A stretch of DNA of 64,000 nt from Torreya grandis. Its lineage: Eukaryota > Streptophyta > Pinopsida > Cupressales > Taxaceae. Each line of letters opens with the position of its first letter. Positions within the stretch are counted from its first letter, which is position 1. Shown here in pieces: positions 1 to 14,462 of this stretch. The notes under the pieces were generated by a model that was given only the letters and a program-made list of their open reading frames with translations, did no database searches and was not told the DNA's origin. The stretch is taken from assembly GCA_037957365.1 (NCBI GenBank), contig JARHVA010001921.1, positions 2,039,501 to 2,103,500 on the forward strand, written 5' to 3'. The position numbers were made by a program, and so were the translations under genes.

Positions 1-859
1 TTTAATTTTAATTTATGATTTTTATTACTTTTTATGTGTTTTCATTTCACCTATATAAAATATAGACCTATAGACAATCATTTGTTTAACACAGTCAAGT
101 GTGTCTTGAGTTGGAGTTCAAAGATAGTGGATTGAAAATGTGTTACTAATGGTTGTTAAAATTTAAAAAATTTAATACATTCTTAAAAAACCTTTCATAT
201 TTCTTATAAACCCATTGATTCATTCACAGTTGATTTTCCTTTACTCTCGGTTGAGACAGAGTCAAGAAAACCCTAAACTAGATTTTGCAAGATATAGGCA
301 ATTATAACCATCTAAATGCACTAGAAATTTGTAATTGAATAAGTATAAGTGTTTTTCAAGATATTTTTAATTTTTTATAGTTTTTATTTACATTTTCATA
401 CTCTTATAAAGGTTTGTTTGAAAACTATACCTAGAGAGGCCTAAAAGGCTTAATAATAAATTATGAAGAGCTCAAAAAGTGATCAAGAAAGAGACTTGGG
501 TCATGTAAACTTGTAAGTAGTTGAATTTTGAAAAAGGGTATCTAAATAAAGAATTATATTTCTCTTATAATTTTTTAAAAAGATGTGAAAAATAAATAAG
601 CCCAAAAATAAGGTTATAAGGACTATGATTAGAGTAGACAGAGTTTTGGAAAGGAGTGAATTAAGACTTGAAAGGTCTGGTAGAGTTAGTTTCTAAGAAG
701 AGAGGGTTAATGAAACCTTTATAATAAATATAAAGACTATTAGACCATAAATATCATTAAGGGAGCCTTAACATGGAGTGGTACACCATAGTTCAAAGAG
801 TTCATCTTGAGAAAAGTCATATAGTGAGAAAGTTTTAGTGTATTCTCTGCATCACCCTA
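1..859. other. AT-rich non-coding DNA, left edge
   Basis: No convincing coding frame or RNA gene is seen. It lies directly upstream of the family A repeat and probably includes the start of that LTR, but similarity to the second copy becomes too weak to follow left of about position 860. Confidence 0.4.
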
Positions 860-1593
860 TCAATTGAAAATTTTAGAAGGGGTTAGGGTTAAATATTACT
901 ATATATACAAAACCATTTTTCCATTATTTATATAATAAAAGAATAAGTAAGATCTATTGTATATCTTCTTATCCACCATTCTCCTTGAGGAGCAAACTTA
1001 GGGTTTCATACCTTGTTTGGAGATATGGATCTTGTCTTGTGGAGAAGTCTTTTGGATGCATTGATAGGTCATTTATCTTAGATATAATTTATCCTTTTCA
1101 TCCATACATACCAAAATAAACTCTTGTGAATCACCTTGGCCAAGGGAGAGATTGAGGCTTGATGGGTTTGTCTTCAAAGGTAAGTACTCTTAAATTTGTT
1201 CCTCTTTTGTAAGAGTAAATAGATATGCATTTTTACTTCTCTTCCATGCATTAGGATTTTTTTTATAAATTTACATGATTATATGTCTCTTATTCATGTT
1301 TAATTTTATTTTTTCTTACCCCAAATTTGTGCCACAAGCTTTGGTGATCACTAGATTAGATTTATTTGCTTTATTTATTATTAGTATAGTGAATAAGAAA
1401 ACATAGGACTTAGTTAGGGTTATTACATATTTTTTATTGATTGGATGTTTTGGAACCATACCTAGTAATCTTATTATGGTAAGAGATCCCCTAATTGAGT
1501 CTAGTAGATCTGCATATCAAAAGTGTAAGTTTGATCTATCTTCTCTGAGATAGGATTGATTTGTAGAATCTGTTGCATTTCCCATTGCATAAA
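860..1593 (+). repeat. LTR-like repeat A, plus-strand copy
   Basis: This stretch matches the reverse complement of 16700-17573 over about 0.7 kb. Shared landmarks in order are a TATA-like ctatatata at about 898-906, a block with gagatatggatcttgtcttg, a block with cttggccaagggagagattg, and a consensus 5' splice-donor string AAAGGTAAGT (GT at 1180-1181). Similarity ends at about 1593, where the other copy ends in CATACA next to a coding sequence, so 1593 is probably an LTR 3' end. I infer an LTR, because the second copy interrupts another element at a TG terminus. Its internal region would lie to the right but shows no coding. Confidence 0.6.
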
Positions 1594-4510
1594 AAGATCA
1601 CCTGACACTAATTCTACATTTGTAACATGTTTGATCTAATGTTTTTAATATGAAATGTCTTAGAATATTTTCTTATAATCATGAAATACATATAATTTGG
1701 CATGGTGGAAACATCTGATACACATGAAAAATTAATTAGGATTTAAATTTAGATCATAAGGTATCATATGATAGGTTACCCTTCTAGGATAAATCTATGA
1801 ATGAAGATAGGAAATGACTTATGTGAAGGACTTTTCAAAATGGGAAGAAGGGATCCAAAAATAGACCTTGGAATTCTTATCATCTGAATAATGACCAATA
1901 ATTTTGACCATGGTGAAATTGTATTGCTTATGAGTTTTACCAAGGAAAAATAAGGCTCAAATTTAAATGCACAAGATGGAAATGTGTGAATTTTGATAAC
2001 ATGTAGATTCTAGTAAGTGTTAGATATTTTTATGAGACTAAAGGACCAACATGAATCTCATAATAGGTATCGACAAGTACTATAATAGAACATTGAGCAC
2101 TATTAAGTCAAGTAAATGAGGGTAGAAATATTAAGGATAAGGGTCTTATAAAAAATATAAGTGTCTACATAATTTCCACACATTGACATGGATATGATGA
2201 TGGCGAGTTAATTCATTTTTTTAAAGTATAAATACAAATATTTGGAGTGTGTACCTTCACTTACCTAGAGTAGATTGAAGTGTTTTTTTATATTTCAAAC
2301 ATTTTAATAGTTAATCATATAATAAAAATTAATCATTACTCATGGTAAATATTTTAAAAATTTTAATCTTGAAAATTTGAATTTGAAAAGGAGCATAGGA
2401 AATAATACACTAGTTAGTATTTTTTATAAATGCCACACTAACATTATTCTAGTCACATAAATTTGGCAAGCATTGAATAATAATCAACACTTTTGAGGTA
2501 TTATTATATGACTAATGACTCATGCACTAAAAATTTGACAAATGTTAAAACATATATAAAAAAATTCTTATATTTTCCTCTCCCCATTCCACTTCTTGAT
2601 CATGGAACTAGGTAAGCCAACTGCTAAGAATTATTGGTTTACAACCTTCACTATTGTAAAAATCCTAAAATTTTATCATTATAAAAACTATTCTAGTTTA
2701 TATCCCCCCCAACCCTTTTAAGGTGAAGGATGTGAAAATATAGCTATAACCACTCATCTCAAATTAAAAATTTTAATTCATTATATGTTAGGAAAATAAT
2801 TTAGCCAAAATGTCAATATCCTAAAACATATTTAATAATCATGTAAGACTTACATATAGTATGAAGAAAATTTGAATGTATTAATGCCTCAAAATTAAGT
2901 AATATGTATATAAAATATCATGTAATAGTGTAATGTAGCATAGGAAATATAATATCATATGAGTCATAATGCAGGAAGGTATAATGCTCCCTAAGTAAAA
3001 CATGATGGGAACAACTAGTATGTCACAAATGTCATCAATTATGCCCCTAGTTAGGCTAGATATATAATGCACATAAGTAACACACCTCAATAAATACATG
3101 GTAATTACCCTGATAATATATTCATATATGCACAAAAAAATATAATGTAATCTATGTGCATGATGGAAAATATGGCACGAATCTTAATATAACAATATGT
3201 ATTATGTATATCATGGCTACAAATATAGAAAATTAATAGTCAATCATAATTTTTTATCACACAAGTTAGTGAACATATAGAATTTAGTGAGACTATAAAA
3301 AATGGCAGGCTTGAAAAGACATGAAAACAATAAGGTCTTTTATGGACAAGGATGCACAAATAAACATAAACATGTTGATGAAGGGCTACTCCACCCACCA
3401 TTCACACACAACAAAACAACAAAGATTTAAAAAAAATGTGAGGAAAGAAATAAAACAAATTTTAGTATTAAAAAAATACAATAATATAACCTGAACATTT
3501 CACCATAATGAAAATTGACCCTATTAGAATTCTTTTACACGGGATCTGCAATCTACACTAATGGTTATGTCCTCTGTAGCCTCCCCTTCACCTCTTTATT
3601 AGCAATAATACCTACCACACCATTATCCAATACACTTGAATGGTAATAAAGTGTAACTCCCCTTTTAGGTATCTTAAAGGTCCAACTGTCCCTTTTCCCA
3701 CTTAAGAAATTTTGAATTTTAAAATTTTGAAAATCTAGTAACACAACTTCTGGGAGCCATAACTTTTGAACTAGGGATCTGATTAATGAATTGTTTATTG
3801 AATTGGAAATTTTATGAGGTGTTCTATGACATATCAGTTCCATGTCATTAAAATACCATCCCCCCCAATAAGTCATTTAAAGGTCCAAAATTTAATTTGA
3901 ATATATTTTAATAGGAATTTTGAACCTTGAAACTTTAATAACTCACTACTAGTCATGATCTTGAGATGATTATTTCACCAAAGGATGTATTTTAAAATTT
4001 TCAAGCTCTATGTAAAATTTCATGTCCATATATGCTAAAATACAAGCTTAATAAAAACAGCAGGGTACTATATTTATCTTATATAAAATTCTAATAGTCC
4101 TAAACCACTGAAAACTTCATCATGTGCTCCAATTGAACTAAGAATCCTACAAAAATAAAATTTAATTAAATATAAAATATTATTTTTTGTGATTCAATAT
4201 TTCCCATACATTTTGGATGCTCTTGCATTACATTCACACATAATAATGACTCATATATAATAGTTAGTGTAAAAAATTCAATAGTCACAATGTCAATACC
4301 CATGTACTGTTTAGATCTATGTAATATAAAAATATGTAACCAATGTAGATGGATTATTATGATCAATGGAAAATGAGGGAAACATTATCATAATGATAAT
4401 TTTTTGTATGATAATGAACCCATATCCAAGTATGTTACTACTAGGCACACCCCTTAAGTATAGGAAAATAATGTTCGAGAAGCATATTGATCATTCATAA
4501 TCATGTAGGA

Positions 4511-4564
<54 letters not shown>

Positions 4565-6280
4565 TATAACTCACTCAGATAAAATACCATGAGAATTATT
4601 TTCATAAAATATGTATATGAAAAATTCTAGTATCAATAAATATATAATGATGTAAAACACAATGATTTTGGTATTTTATTTGCTTTTAATGTTTTTTTAT
4701 TTGTTTTTAAATATAAATTTTACTCTTGTTAGGGAAAATATGAGTCATGTACATATAAATTATGATAATCATAATGTGACCATATGTATTAGGTATGTAT
4801 GGCATGAAGTCCCATCAATGTGATATAACAAAGCACACATGTAGTCCTACTCTAAATAGTAAGATAATGTCAATGTAATGTAATAACAGATATGGATGGT
4901 ATGGTACCCAAATTTATACATCCTTTTATGTGGATACATATTTGTGTGTGTGAGAATTACACACTCCAAATTTTATGCAAATATAATAATAAGATATGTC
5001 AATAAATATATCATCTATTATTCCAATCATGTGTAAAGGTATATATAACTAGGATGTGTATAATCAATTTAAACTCATAAAACATAATGATGTGATATAT
5101 AATCCATATATAAAATATTTCAATATGGATATTATAAAACCATATATGGGTACCATTCCCACATGGGTAGATATAGTTATATAAATAGTTAATAAATATC
5201 ATGAAAACGTTAGGTATGTTGTCACCATAGGAAACAATATGTGTAGATGTGATAAAATATGTGCATGTTTTGGGTATGATGTATTCATTGGAAAGTGTTT
5301 CAATGTTTATAATTTTCATGATTTTATTACTCTTAAATTTTTTATATATTTTTTCATAAGGAGATGGAATAAAAACATGGAAGCTCAACAACACAAAAAA
5401 CAAATGGAAGACTAAGATGAGTAGGAATCTAGGCAACCTATTACATCATTTAGAACTTAGTGCATGCAAGTCATAATGTATATTATGTCATAATCAAGAG
5501 TCATATGTAAGTTATTATAATGGAATCAAAACTCAAATGTTTAAGGCTAGTGCAACATATAAAGCAATAAAAAGCTAACATCTATAACAATGTCAATGAA
5601 TGTAGAAGGCAAGTGCCAAGGTGTGAAATCAAGTAGAAAATATATTATAATGAATATATAATAGGAATGACACGTGGATGATATGAAACATAGATGAAAT
5701 AATATATGTAAAATAAAAATTTTATGTAATAATAAGGATGTATCAATGAATCACATAATGTGGGTCAGAAAGGCCACATGATAATTTAATATATAATACC
5801 TTGATCTAAGTTATAGGAGTTATATGTATCATAAAAATAATTTTAATGTGTAATTAATATAATTTCCCATAATATGTATATTAATATTATATTATCATGG
5901 ATATATTGTTTACGTTTTATGAGTATATTGTGGTACAAAATCTGATCTTGGTTTCAAGTCAATCTTATAAAGTAGATGGTTAGGCACCATGTATCTTGTC
6001 TATAAGACTAAAAGTGTCAAAGGTATAATATTTTATATTATGGATGATTATAATAATTACTCAAATGTATTAAGTTCCTCATATAATCATGTTGATGATG
6101 TAGGATAATTCCTAATTACTTTGAATAAATGATCTTTATCTATCATGGTATTATAGTTTGTTTCACATGTTATCTCTAAAGTGTAATAGGTTTCTCATAT
6201 AGAAATACACATATGGTGTGCACCTCATTATTTTACATAACATTTATGTAATTATGTAATATCAAAATTATCTCTCTCAT
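1594..6280. other. AT-rich non-coding DNA
   Basis: About 4.7 kb of strongly AT-rich sequence. The open frames here (the longest on the minus strand at 5011-5436 and 3565-3876) have compositions dominated by I, Y, F and H with no motif I recognise, so I treat them as chance. Apart from one TG/TA microsatellite I see no structured feature. It may be the decayed internal region of an A-family element or old intergenic DNA. Confidence 0.5.
4511..4560. repeat. (TG)n(TA)n compound microsatellite
   Basis: About five TG units run directly into about twenty uninterrupted TA units. Confidence 0.95.
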
Positions 6281-6550
6281 TTAATTAATAAAATGGCATC
6301 CAAGTAATAGATAATGCGTTCTTATTTCTGGTATAACATAGAACCAAAATGGGTATGTTTAAGGACCTATGGTGAGTGGAAGAATAATACTACCTAAAGG
6401 TGTGTGTTTATGACCATCATAGCTACACAATTTATCAGTTGTTTTAATTAAACTCCTTTTAGTATAACCTTTATGGGATATGGATGACATGTAAATAAGG
6501 TTTTCAATAGAACCATTATAAATAATATTTCCATTTATAATACATAAAAT
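6281..6550 (-). pseudogene. Relic Ty3/gypsy retropepsin (protease) domain
   Basis: Read on the minus strand this encodes a degenerate retroviral-type aspartic protease. In order I see the active-site region read as YNGS (the catalytic Asp of D-[ST]-G appears as Tyr, near 6520), then NLIYMSS, a GYTKRSLIKTTD segment, DGHKHTPLGSIILPLTIGP, an in-frame TAA, then FYVIPEI and HYLLLGCHFI before a stop at 6281-6283. The P-x-G-x-I-x-LP-x-x-x-G and LLLG..F pattern is typical of gypsy, especially Tat-like, proteases. No RT or integrase follows at lower coordinates, so it is an isolated relic. The loss of the catalytic Asp and the internal stop make it non-functional. Confidence 0.6.
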
Positions 6551-9389
6551 AAAGTATACAAACCCATATATGTATGCAGGACCATTTAATAATGAACTTT
6601 TATGTTTTTTATGGTTATAAAATTTAATAAAACCCACTCAACTTTTACAAATTGAAACAATGCCAATAATGTAATCAATTTCATATTCTGGTTGAATATT
6701 ACCATGGTGTATAGGTATGTCCATGTGTACATTATTTTACATTATAACATTATGGTTTGAAAGTGGATTGTTAAATATTTTAAAGCATTTATTAGACATT
6801 GAAAATGATTCATTTAAGTTAGAGTTATATACATATATTTAAATTGTATTACTAGTGATTAGGTTTTAGATTTTGTATCACTATTTGATTTACCTATTTT
6901 TACATGTCCTAAAGCATGAAGCTAAACACAAAAAATATTGAGATTATTATTTTTAGGTAGTTGTTGAATTATATCTAGCTAAAGTAATTTTTAGTACTTT
7001 TTGAGGGGTTGTTTTATCAAAATTGGGGAGTTAAATAAAATTTCAATCTAATCATGACAAACTTCTAAGTAAAATAAGAATGTATTAGATATTGTAACAA
7101 CCACTATTTTTTAAAGGAACACATAACCGAGTGAAAAAACTTACTCTAATAAAGAGAGAGAGAGAGACAAGATAATTTCATTTTTGTGCTTGTTTTGGCA
7201 TGACTCTAAATATAGAACCAGGATAGGATCATTGTCTAATGCTTAACTAATGTTAAACCATATTAAAAAGGCACTATAAATAAGTATTTAATCCCACAGT
7301 GGATATGAATCTTGAGGTATATAAGTGTGTGTCCTCACACTCATATATTATTGTGTAAATACTCTAGCAATCACCTTACTAATATAACCATTTAAATATT
7401 TGGTTTAGTAGGTATAGGTGTAATATGAGACACACATATAATATTCCTATAATTTTCAACATTATTCTTAAGACAATAATATCTAAATATACCAACATAA
7501 CATTTATAAATCTTTTAATTTTCAAAATACATCAATCTCTCAAGTGTGATATCCTTATCATTTTTGAAGTTATTCTTAGGGAAATTACTATGCAATGATA
7601 TAATAATGTCATTGAAATCTTAATCAACAATATCTATTAGGAACTCTATTTATGAATCAAATATAATAACAATGTACATCTTGTAAAAGCTCCAAGATTA
7701 TACAAAATCAAGAATTAAAATATTAAGAGATATCATTACCTGTAAGTTTTAAAGATTTCATAACTTTTCTAAGTTAATGTGGTTATTACCTTCAATAATA
7801 AAGATAAGTCTTACTTGGTTTAATATTTAATGTCATCAAATTTACTTTTGTGTTCTTATTTATATTCCATAATACATTAGTTACCATTAACCAATAATTT
7901 TTTAATTCATGTTAGCACATATGTTAGTAAAACATAAAAAATTAAACATTTATGTGATCAAGACAAGCAACAGAATTAATTATAATATTTCTTGGGTCAA
8001 ACTACTAAATATTATCTTATCTATTATCAACCAACTTTCTAAACAACTAGTAAGAGATGAAATGGTGACACTCATACAAGTATAAACTTAACACTTATTA
8101 GTAATCAACCATAAGTGTTTAATTATCAATAGTTGATTAAATAAGCAACCCTAACAATATAACTTAGATTAATCAATATAATTAAAATTTCTTCAAATGG
8201 TTACTCATTTAGGATAAATGCCAAATAAAAGAGCAATAATACATTAATACACTAATTTAAATATAAATACTCAAGACTATCTATAATTTAATTCCAACAA
8301 TGATAATACATACCAATAGAAAGAAAACATAATAATGAATTTCCTTTGAATGTGAGATAATTCGCTTATCTCTTGTCCATTTTGTCCTTAAGTTGATATA
8401 ATTTTTCAATAATATAAGTTTGGGAAGATCATCTACTAACCAATGATTCACATGATTCCACATTATATTAAACAAAAATAAATTGTAACTTGATTTAAAT
8501 AAATATTCATCCAACACCATTGCCAAGTCCATTTTTATTTTAATAATGTCAATTGGATTATGCTTCTTATGAAAATAAAATTTCAATGTAACCAATATAC
8601 ATAATATGGTGATTTTAAAACCTTTAAAAAGTGATACAAAGGGTACACCCTTAGTTAATAAATATATTTACTAAACATATTTATCAATTACCAACTTAGT
8701 ACCAAAAAAATACACACTTGCATAAAATCCATTGAAAATTAGTAATTTATAATTGGTATTTAGTTATCTCAATAAAAAATTACCTTTACTATTAGAACTA
8801 ATTATTACCAAATTATATTGATTCTTTAACTAAAATTAAAAATATAGATTAATATAAACTATTGTTCTTGAAATGTCTATACATAATTAAAAATTGTAAT
8901 ATAGATTAATAACATGATTGATAATTATAGAACATACCTAGTAACAATTTAACCATCTTCCATCAATATTAAATGTAGCACACAAATACCAACATTTCCA
9001 ATTATATTAATAAATAAAGATCAATTAAATCATAAATAATATAAACATATGCATATCATAATAGATAATTCAAATGATATAAGAATAACTACATAATGAT
9101 AATGATAATGAAGACTATAGATAACTATCACCAACTTAGTGAACAATCAATTAAACATATTCATAGCGTAGAATATATTTTTAGCAGGGAGGAGTAAACT
9201 ATTTAATGGTAATCATATTAATAAATATTACTATAGGTATCATCATTAAAACTCAAGGATCAAACCTAACATGAAGCATAATCAAACTATTCTACAGATA
9301 AGAAAACACATCAATAATGACAATGTAAAACTGGGTACATCAAAGTGTTAGTGAACCAAGACTCAATTTTAATATTTAATACACATACA

Positions 9390-9420
<31 letters not shown>

Positions 9421-12400
9421 ATACAAATATATACATCTCAACAAATGATGAAGATATCAAAGATTCACCATATTATAAAATAAACAAATCATAGCATTTT
9501 ATGATATATAAATCCACCATAAGTCTATATATAAAATAAATAAAACACACAATTGCAAATGATATGTTTGAAGAATAAAAATAAAAATGATAAAACTGAG
9601 TCATGATTCTTTCCTCAACCCCAAAATACTATTTTTTCCAAGAGAATCACCAACAAATCAATAAAAAAATCTAGTAACAATTTTTTAGTTAAAGAAGTGA
9701 ATATGAATAATGGGCAAGCTCACTCCTCCATATATATGATCCCCTTATTGGTAGCTAGCCAGCCCAACCATCAGTTTTATGGTGGATCTAGGAAACATGG
9801 TGGTGCAAATTTACCCTAAAGTTATTTAATATTCCAATGACACCAAAATATAAAGAGAAATAAACAAATAAAATAATTCATTCATACCCAGACACTAGCT
9901 AAAACAAAATAAGGCAAACTCAAATATAATGACTCACACAAATTTATTACAAACGGAGTTATAAACCTCAAAGAGAAAAAAACCCAAAAATAAAAACATA
10001 GAAAATAAAATGTAACAAAAAGTAAGGCCAAGGTTGGATCAAATGTACAGAGAGGAAATGCATATGGGATTTAGTGATATAAATACCAATTATAGTCCCT
10101 TAAATAACCCTAGTTCCTCCTCATAAGAATTTTTCACAATACCTAAAATAATTTCATGAATAAGTAAATAAAAAACACTAGACTTACATGGAAATCTCAT
10201 TACCCATTCCATAGTGGTAGTCATTACGAGCCAAATCTTCCTTTCTATTTTTACACCACACCCATCCATGGAAAAATGAGAAGGCTAATAAACTAAGAAT
10301 CCACCAAAACTATAGTTTAATTGAAAATAACTCAAGTCATGGGATAAACAAAGAGAAAACACCACTTTATATCACCCAAATCCACCTCAACAATCCAACT
10401 AAACAACAAATACCGTAGAGAATCCTATCACAACTTTTTCAACATTTAAATAACATAGATGGTTTAGGGTTTTCAAAGATAAGCTTAGAAAAAACATTAG
10501 TAATAATTTTAAAAATCAATAATAAAAACCAACTTGATAACCATGATATTGGTAATTGTGTCATAATGACCTAGATAAACAATAAGGTCAACCATGCCAA
10601 TATAATTTCCATCTCATAAAATAAAATGGGTGAAGGTTTAAGCCATAATTATAATAAATTTTTATCTATGTAATGAAATTTGATGGACTAAAGTCCATTA
10701 AATGAATAACACTCGATGCTCAAAGCCAATGTTAAGGCATAAAACAAATACAAAAAGGACTCATGCCAAGTGACAAGAACTACATAATCAAATCCAAGCT
10801 GAGATAGTGAAACAGTTGACTCTATGATGCAATCAACATATGTTCTAACATGATAACATGCAACACTAAGGATTACACAATAAGGAAGTAAGATAGGGTT
10901 ACAAATTAAACTGAATAGATCTTAGTTGACACTAAAATAGGTGACTATAATCATACTTCCCATGACCCTACTCCTCCCTATGATTACACATCAACTCACA
11001 TGAAAAATACCAACCATAGTCATCCCATTGTGAATGATATTCCACATTATTTGACCTTTCTTGCATCATATATCCATTCCCTATACATCCTTAACACATC
11101 TCCTATCTTTTGCATGCTAGACAACCCCTTTAGATGCATCCTAGAGCCCTTTTAGAGGGTTGTTGACCACCTAAAGTGGACATTTGACCTAGACCATGTA
11201 TTAAAAAGGAAACTCATGGCCTAGGACACATGTTTCCTTCACAAAATTTATGGCCTAGGCCATGGCCTAGGTAGAACATGTAAAAAAGGTCCTTATTTGG
11301 GCCCAAATGATTAGAAATAACTAGTTTTTAGCTCTTTGGTGGATTAGGGTTGAGATATATGTCACTTTATCATTCATTTAAGCCTATTTCTCCTAAATTT
11401 TTGATCTAATCTTCCCACTTGATCATCACAATAAAATCTTGGTTGCCTTCTTGAATATCACATATTTATTTCTTTGTACACTTAGATTTCATTATGATAG
11501 GGGCTGCCTTACTATTCTATATCTTATATTGGTGATTCAAATTGATCTCTATAGTGTTTTTGAAGCTTTTAGGTTACTTATATCTCCATCAATAATCTAT
11601 TTCACCTGTTCTTATGCTCCTTGAATTGTCTCTCTCTCAATTGGTAGATTCTCCTTCACCTCTTCTATAGCTTTTGGCTCTTGGTCTAGACTCAACTCAC
11701 ACACAACCTAATCCTATTTCTCTCTTGCTTCCTAGCTTAGGTAATCAATTGGTATAAATTATGAACACTTATTTTTATTTTTATATGAGGGAACTTTTAT
11801 ATGCAAAGCAAAACTCATGTTTGTTTGTAGTAGTATACAAGCTAGGTTTTGACTATTTTAGTGATTTAACTTGTTTAAGGCATTATCTATTATAGTTTCA
11901 AAATTTTATTGCATTTGTATGTGGTGAATAATATATTTATTACTTTAAATATCTTCCATTATATGTCATGATTACATTGGAAACATTTCTCATTACATAG
12001 TAAGATCTTACATGCTCAAAGAAATCTATATAACCTGCATAAATAATTTATGCTCTTGCTAAGCCAAAAAATTGTATTATTAGGGAATAATAGTGTTGAA
12101 AGCAAAGAGTTAGCTCAAACATACATTAGGCATGCTTTTACACCCTTGATTGAAAATTTCTTTACATATTAAAACATATTTTATTTAGCCTGAAAGTGCC
12201 TTTGCTTCTAAGTTTATGCATTACTTGTTAACTCTCTTTATGCAGCATTTTTATTTCCAAAATTTGTATGTAAATAGTTTTCTAGTTTTAGCTACTTACT
12301 TTATTGTGGTTATACTCGCTAGAGATAACTTCATTCTTTGTGTACTTGATCATGATTTCCCTAATTTGGTTTATAATTATATCTATATCTTAGTTTAATC

Positions 12401-12770
12401 CAACAAACTAGATAGCCATTATAGATCTCATATAGCTCATATAAGCCTTGAGCTCTCTAGCCTTCTAGTTGTTTGTCTAAGTACCCTATGTACCCCCTAC
12501 CAAACACTAGTGGTTCTATTCAGATTCTTGGAGCTATATTCTATCATGCCCAATGGGATCCCACATATGGTCTCATGCTATTTATATCCTATTTATATCT
12601 CTCTTAGCCAACTCCCCTATGTTAGCTGTTAGGCTTTGCTTTCAATTATGTTTTAGGTCTCACCTTGGTTTTTTTCTCTTACTTTGGTTTTATGTCATTC
12701 TAGCTATTAGTTCTCCATCTATTTGAATTTTTTTGTCTCTTGTGTTTCTCTTATTTCATTTCATCCATGG
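6551..12770. other. AT-rich non-coding DNA
   Basis: About 6.2 kb without a supported gene. Minus-strand open frame 8281-8595 and short plus-strand frames at 11439-11624 and 12216-12398 have no recognisable domain. A short (GA)n run lies near 7145-7168 and a C/CA tract at 9390-9420. The part from about 11 kb is less AT-rich and may be the LTR or leader of the degenerate gypsy element that follows, but I could not find its boundary or a second LTR copy. A small palindromic stretch built on GGCCTAGGCCATGGCCTAGG is at about 11250-11272. Confidence 0.45.
9390..9420. repeat. Poly-C tract followed by (AC)n
   Basis: Seventeen consecutive C residues (9390-9406) run straight into seven AC units. It stands out sharply in an AT-rich background. 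Confidence 0.95.
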
Positions 12771-12774
12771 TTGA

Positions 12775-14462
12775 CCTCCTGCCTTTGGGATGTTAATCCA
12801 TCAGATTCAGGGCCTTATCCTTGATCTCGCTCACGAGCAAACTGCAACTGCAATGGAACACCAGAGACATCATAAGATCTAGGAGGTTCCCTTGACCCAA
12901 CATGGTGATTTAGACCCTCTCACATTAAAAAGGTAATTAGATTTGAAAGTATATAACCAATGAACTCAGTCCCCTTTTCACCAATCTAAGCTTCATTCAT
13001 CTAAGGATGTTTCCCCTAGGCCTCTTATCATGACTCATTCACCCATTCATGATGATGAGGATATCCTTTCACAACTAAGACTTGATGAACTATGTGTGGT
13101 CATTGATTCTTATCATATACACCTTTAGGTGAATGAAGTGCACCCTTCTCCCCCTTGGATTTGGTGGCATGATTCCTTTGGAGACAAAGCTTGCACCCAT
13201 TCAATTTTGAGTGCTTAGACTAGTTCTCACATGAGTTCCCTACCTCTTTCTTAGAATGAGAATCTATATCAAGAACCCAATCATATCAATGTTATGGGTC
13301 ATGGGGATTCCAACTCGGTGAGGAATATTTATCATGAGGAGTCCTCCCATCCATCCAGTCCATCCTTTAGAATTTCACATCAATGTGCTAATTTTGATCA
13401 CGTCCTACATATTAGAGATCTATGGGATGCCTATACTGAGTATCAACACCCTCAAGTTAACCCTTGTTAGATGGAATGTGACTAGCATCATGGAGACCTA
13501 GGTCACAATTATTTTTTCCATGAGTATGCCACATGATCCCATCAACCCCATAGGGAATGGGATCCTTCCTATGGTCATTCCCCACCCTATGGTAGAGATG
13601 ATTTTTAGTATGAACATCTCCCATATCAAGAACTACCTTAGCATCATACTCTCCATGATTAAGGTTATGATGATGTCTATTGGAATAGGTAACATCATCA
13701 CCATCATGATCCCCCTCTTGGAGCTCATTTCCAACCCATTATCAATCATGCCTATGAGTATCTCTATAGTAATCCTCTATCCCCATGGGTACATGTTATT
13801 CCCCTTCTTACTCGTATCCATGAATTGCCTAAGTTCAATGGGACACAAGACTCTAGTCCCAAAAATCATATTATAACATTTATGATGGTGTGTATAGATA
13901 AAAAATAAGATGAAGGAATGATGTTGAATCTCTTCACTCATTCTCTACAAGATGAATCTCTTGTCAACTACCTCTGGATTCTCTCTCTAGTTTCTAGCTC
14001 CTTTTGGATGACTTCCTCTAGTACTTTGATATCTCTAGACTATTTAACCATGATATCCATCTTACCTCTATGGTGTAAGACAAGTGTGAGTTAAACTTTG
14101 ATTTTGTGCATATGTGTTGTTCAACCATCCATACATACATAATAAGGTTCTCTAATGATTAGCTTTATGATATGCTCATATGATTATTGAGGTACGAGGT
14201 TCATCTTGAGGTCCTCAAGTGTGAACCCACCTCATTTGATGAAGTTGTTAACAAGCGTATAAATATTAAAGTCTTTGAGTTACATACGTGTATGCATCCT
14301 GTGCCAACCCAAATGTCATCCTCTTCACATGATCATAATTTCAATGTGACTAGTGATGGTGTCATTGATTCTCTTCCCAAGAAGAAGGATAGCTACAAGA
14401 TGAATGCTTTGAGAAAGAAGCTAGCTGAAAAGAAGGATTATGACTCAAGCATAGAAAAATAG
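12775..14462 (+). pseudogene. Gag of element Z (broken)
   Basis: The frame starting MVDLLPLGM near 12776 continues with stops into a His-rich stretch (13261-13800) and then the usual start of a plant gypsy gag core, HELPKFNGTQDSSPKNHI (about 13820-13875). A second open piece at 14187-14462 (91 codons) carries EPTSFDEVVNKRIN, matching the P-T-[ST]-F-[DE]-E-[LV] segment that ends the retrotrans_gag region in this family, followed by a Lys-rich tail. Gag would package element RNA in cytoplasmic particles. Several frameshifts and TAG stops make it non-functional. Confidence 0.65.

Noticed and set aside
3565..3876. 103-codon minus-strand frame
   Set aside because: No recognisable domain, AT-rich context, no neighbouring gene signals; compatible with chance or untranslated repeat sequence.
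5011..5436. 141-codon minus-strand frame, hydrophobic
   Set aside because: Composition is that of AT-rich DNA (I, Y, F, H), with no coherent membrane protein pattern or motif.
13520..13876. 118-codon Met/Ile/Pro-rich plus-strand frame
   Set aside because: It is an alternative frame of the element Z gag; the gag wording HELPKFNGT is in another frame over the same bases.
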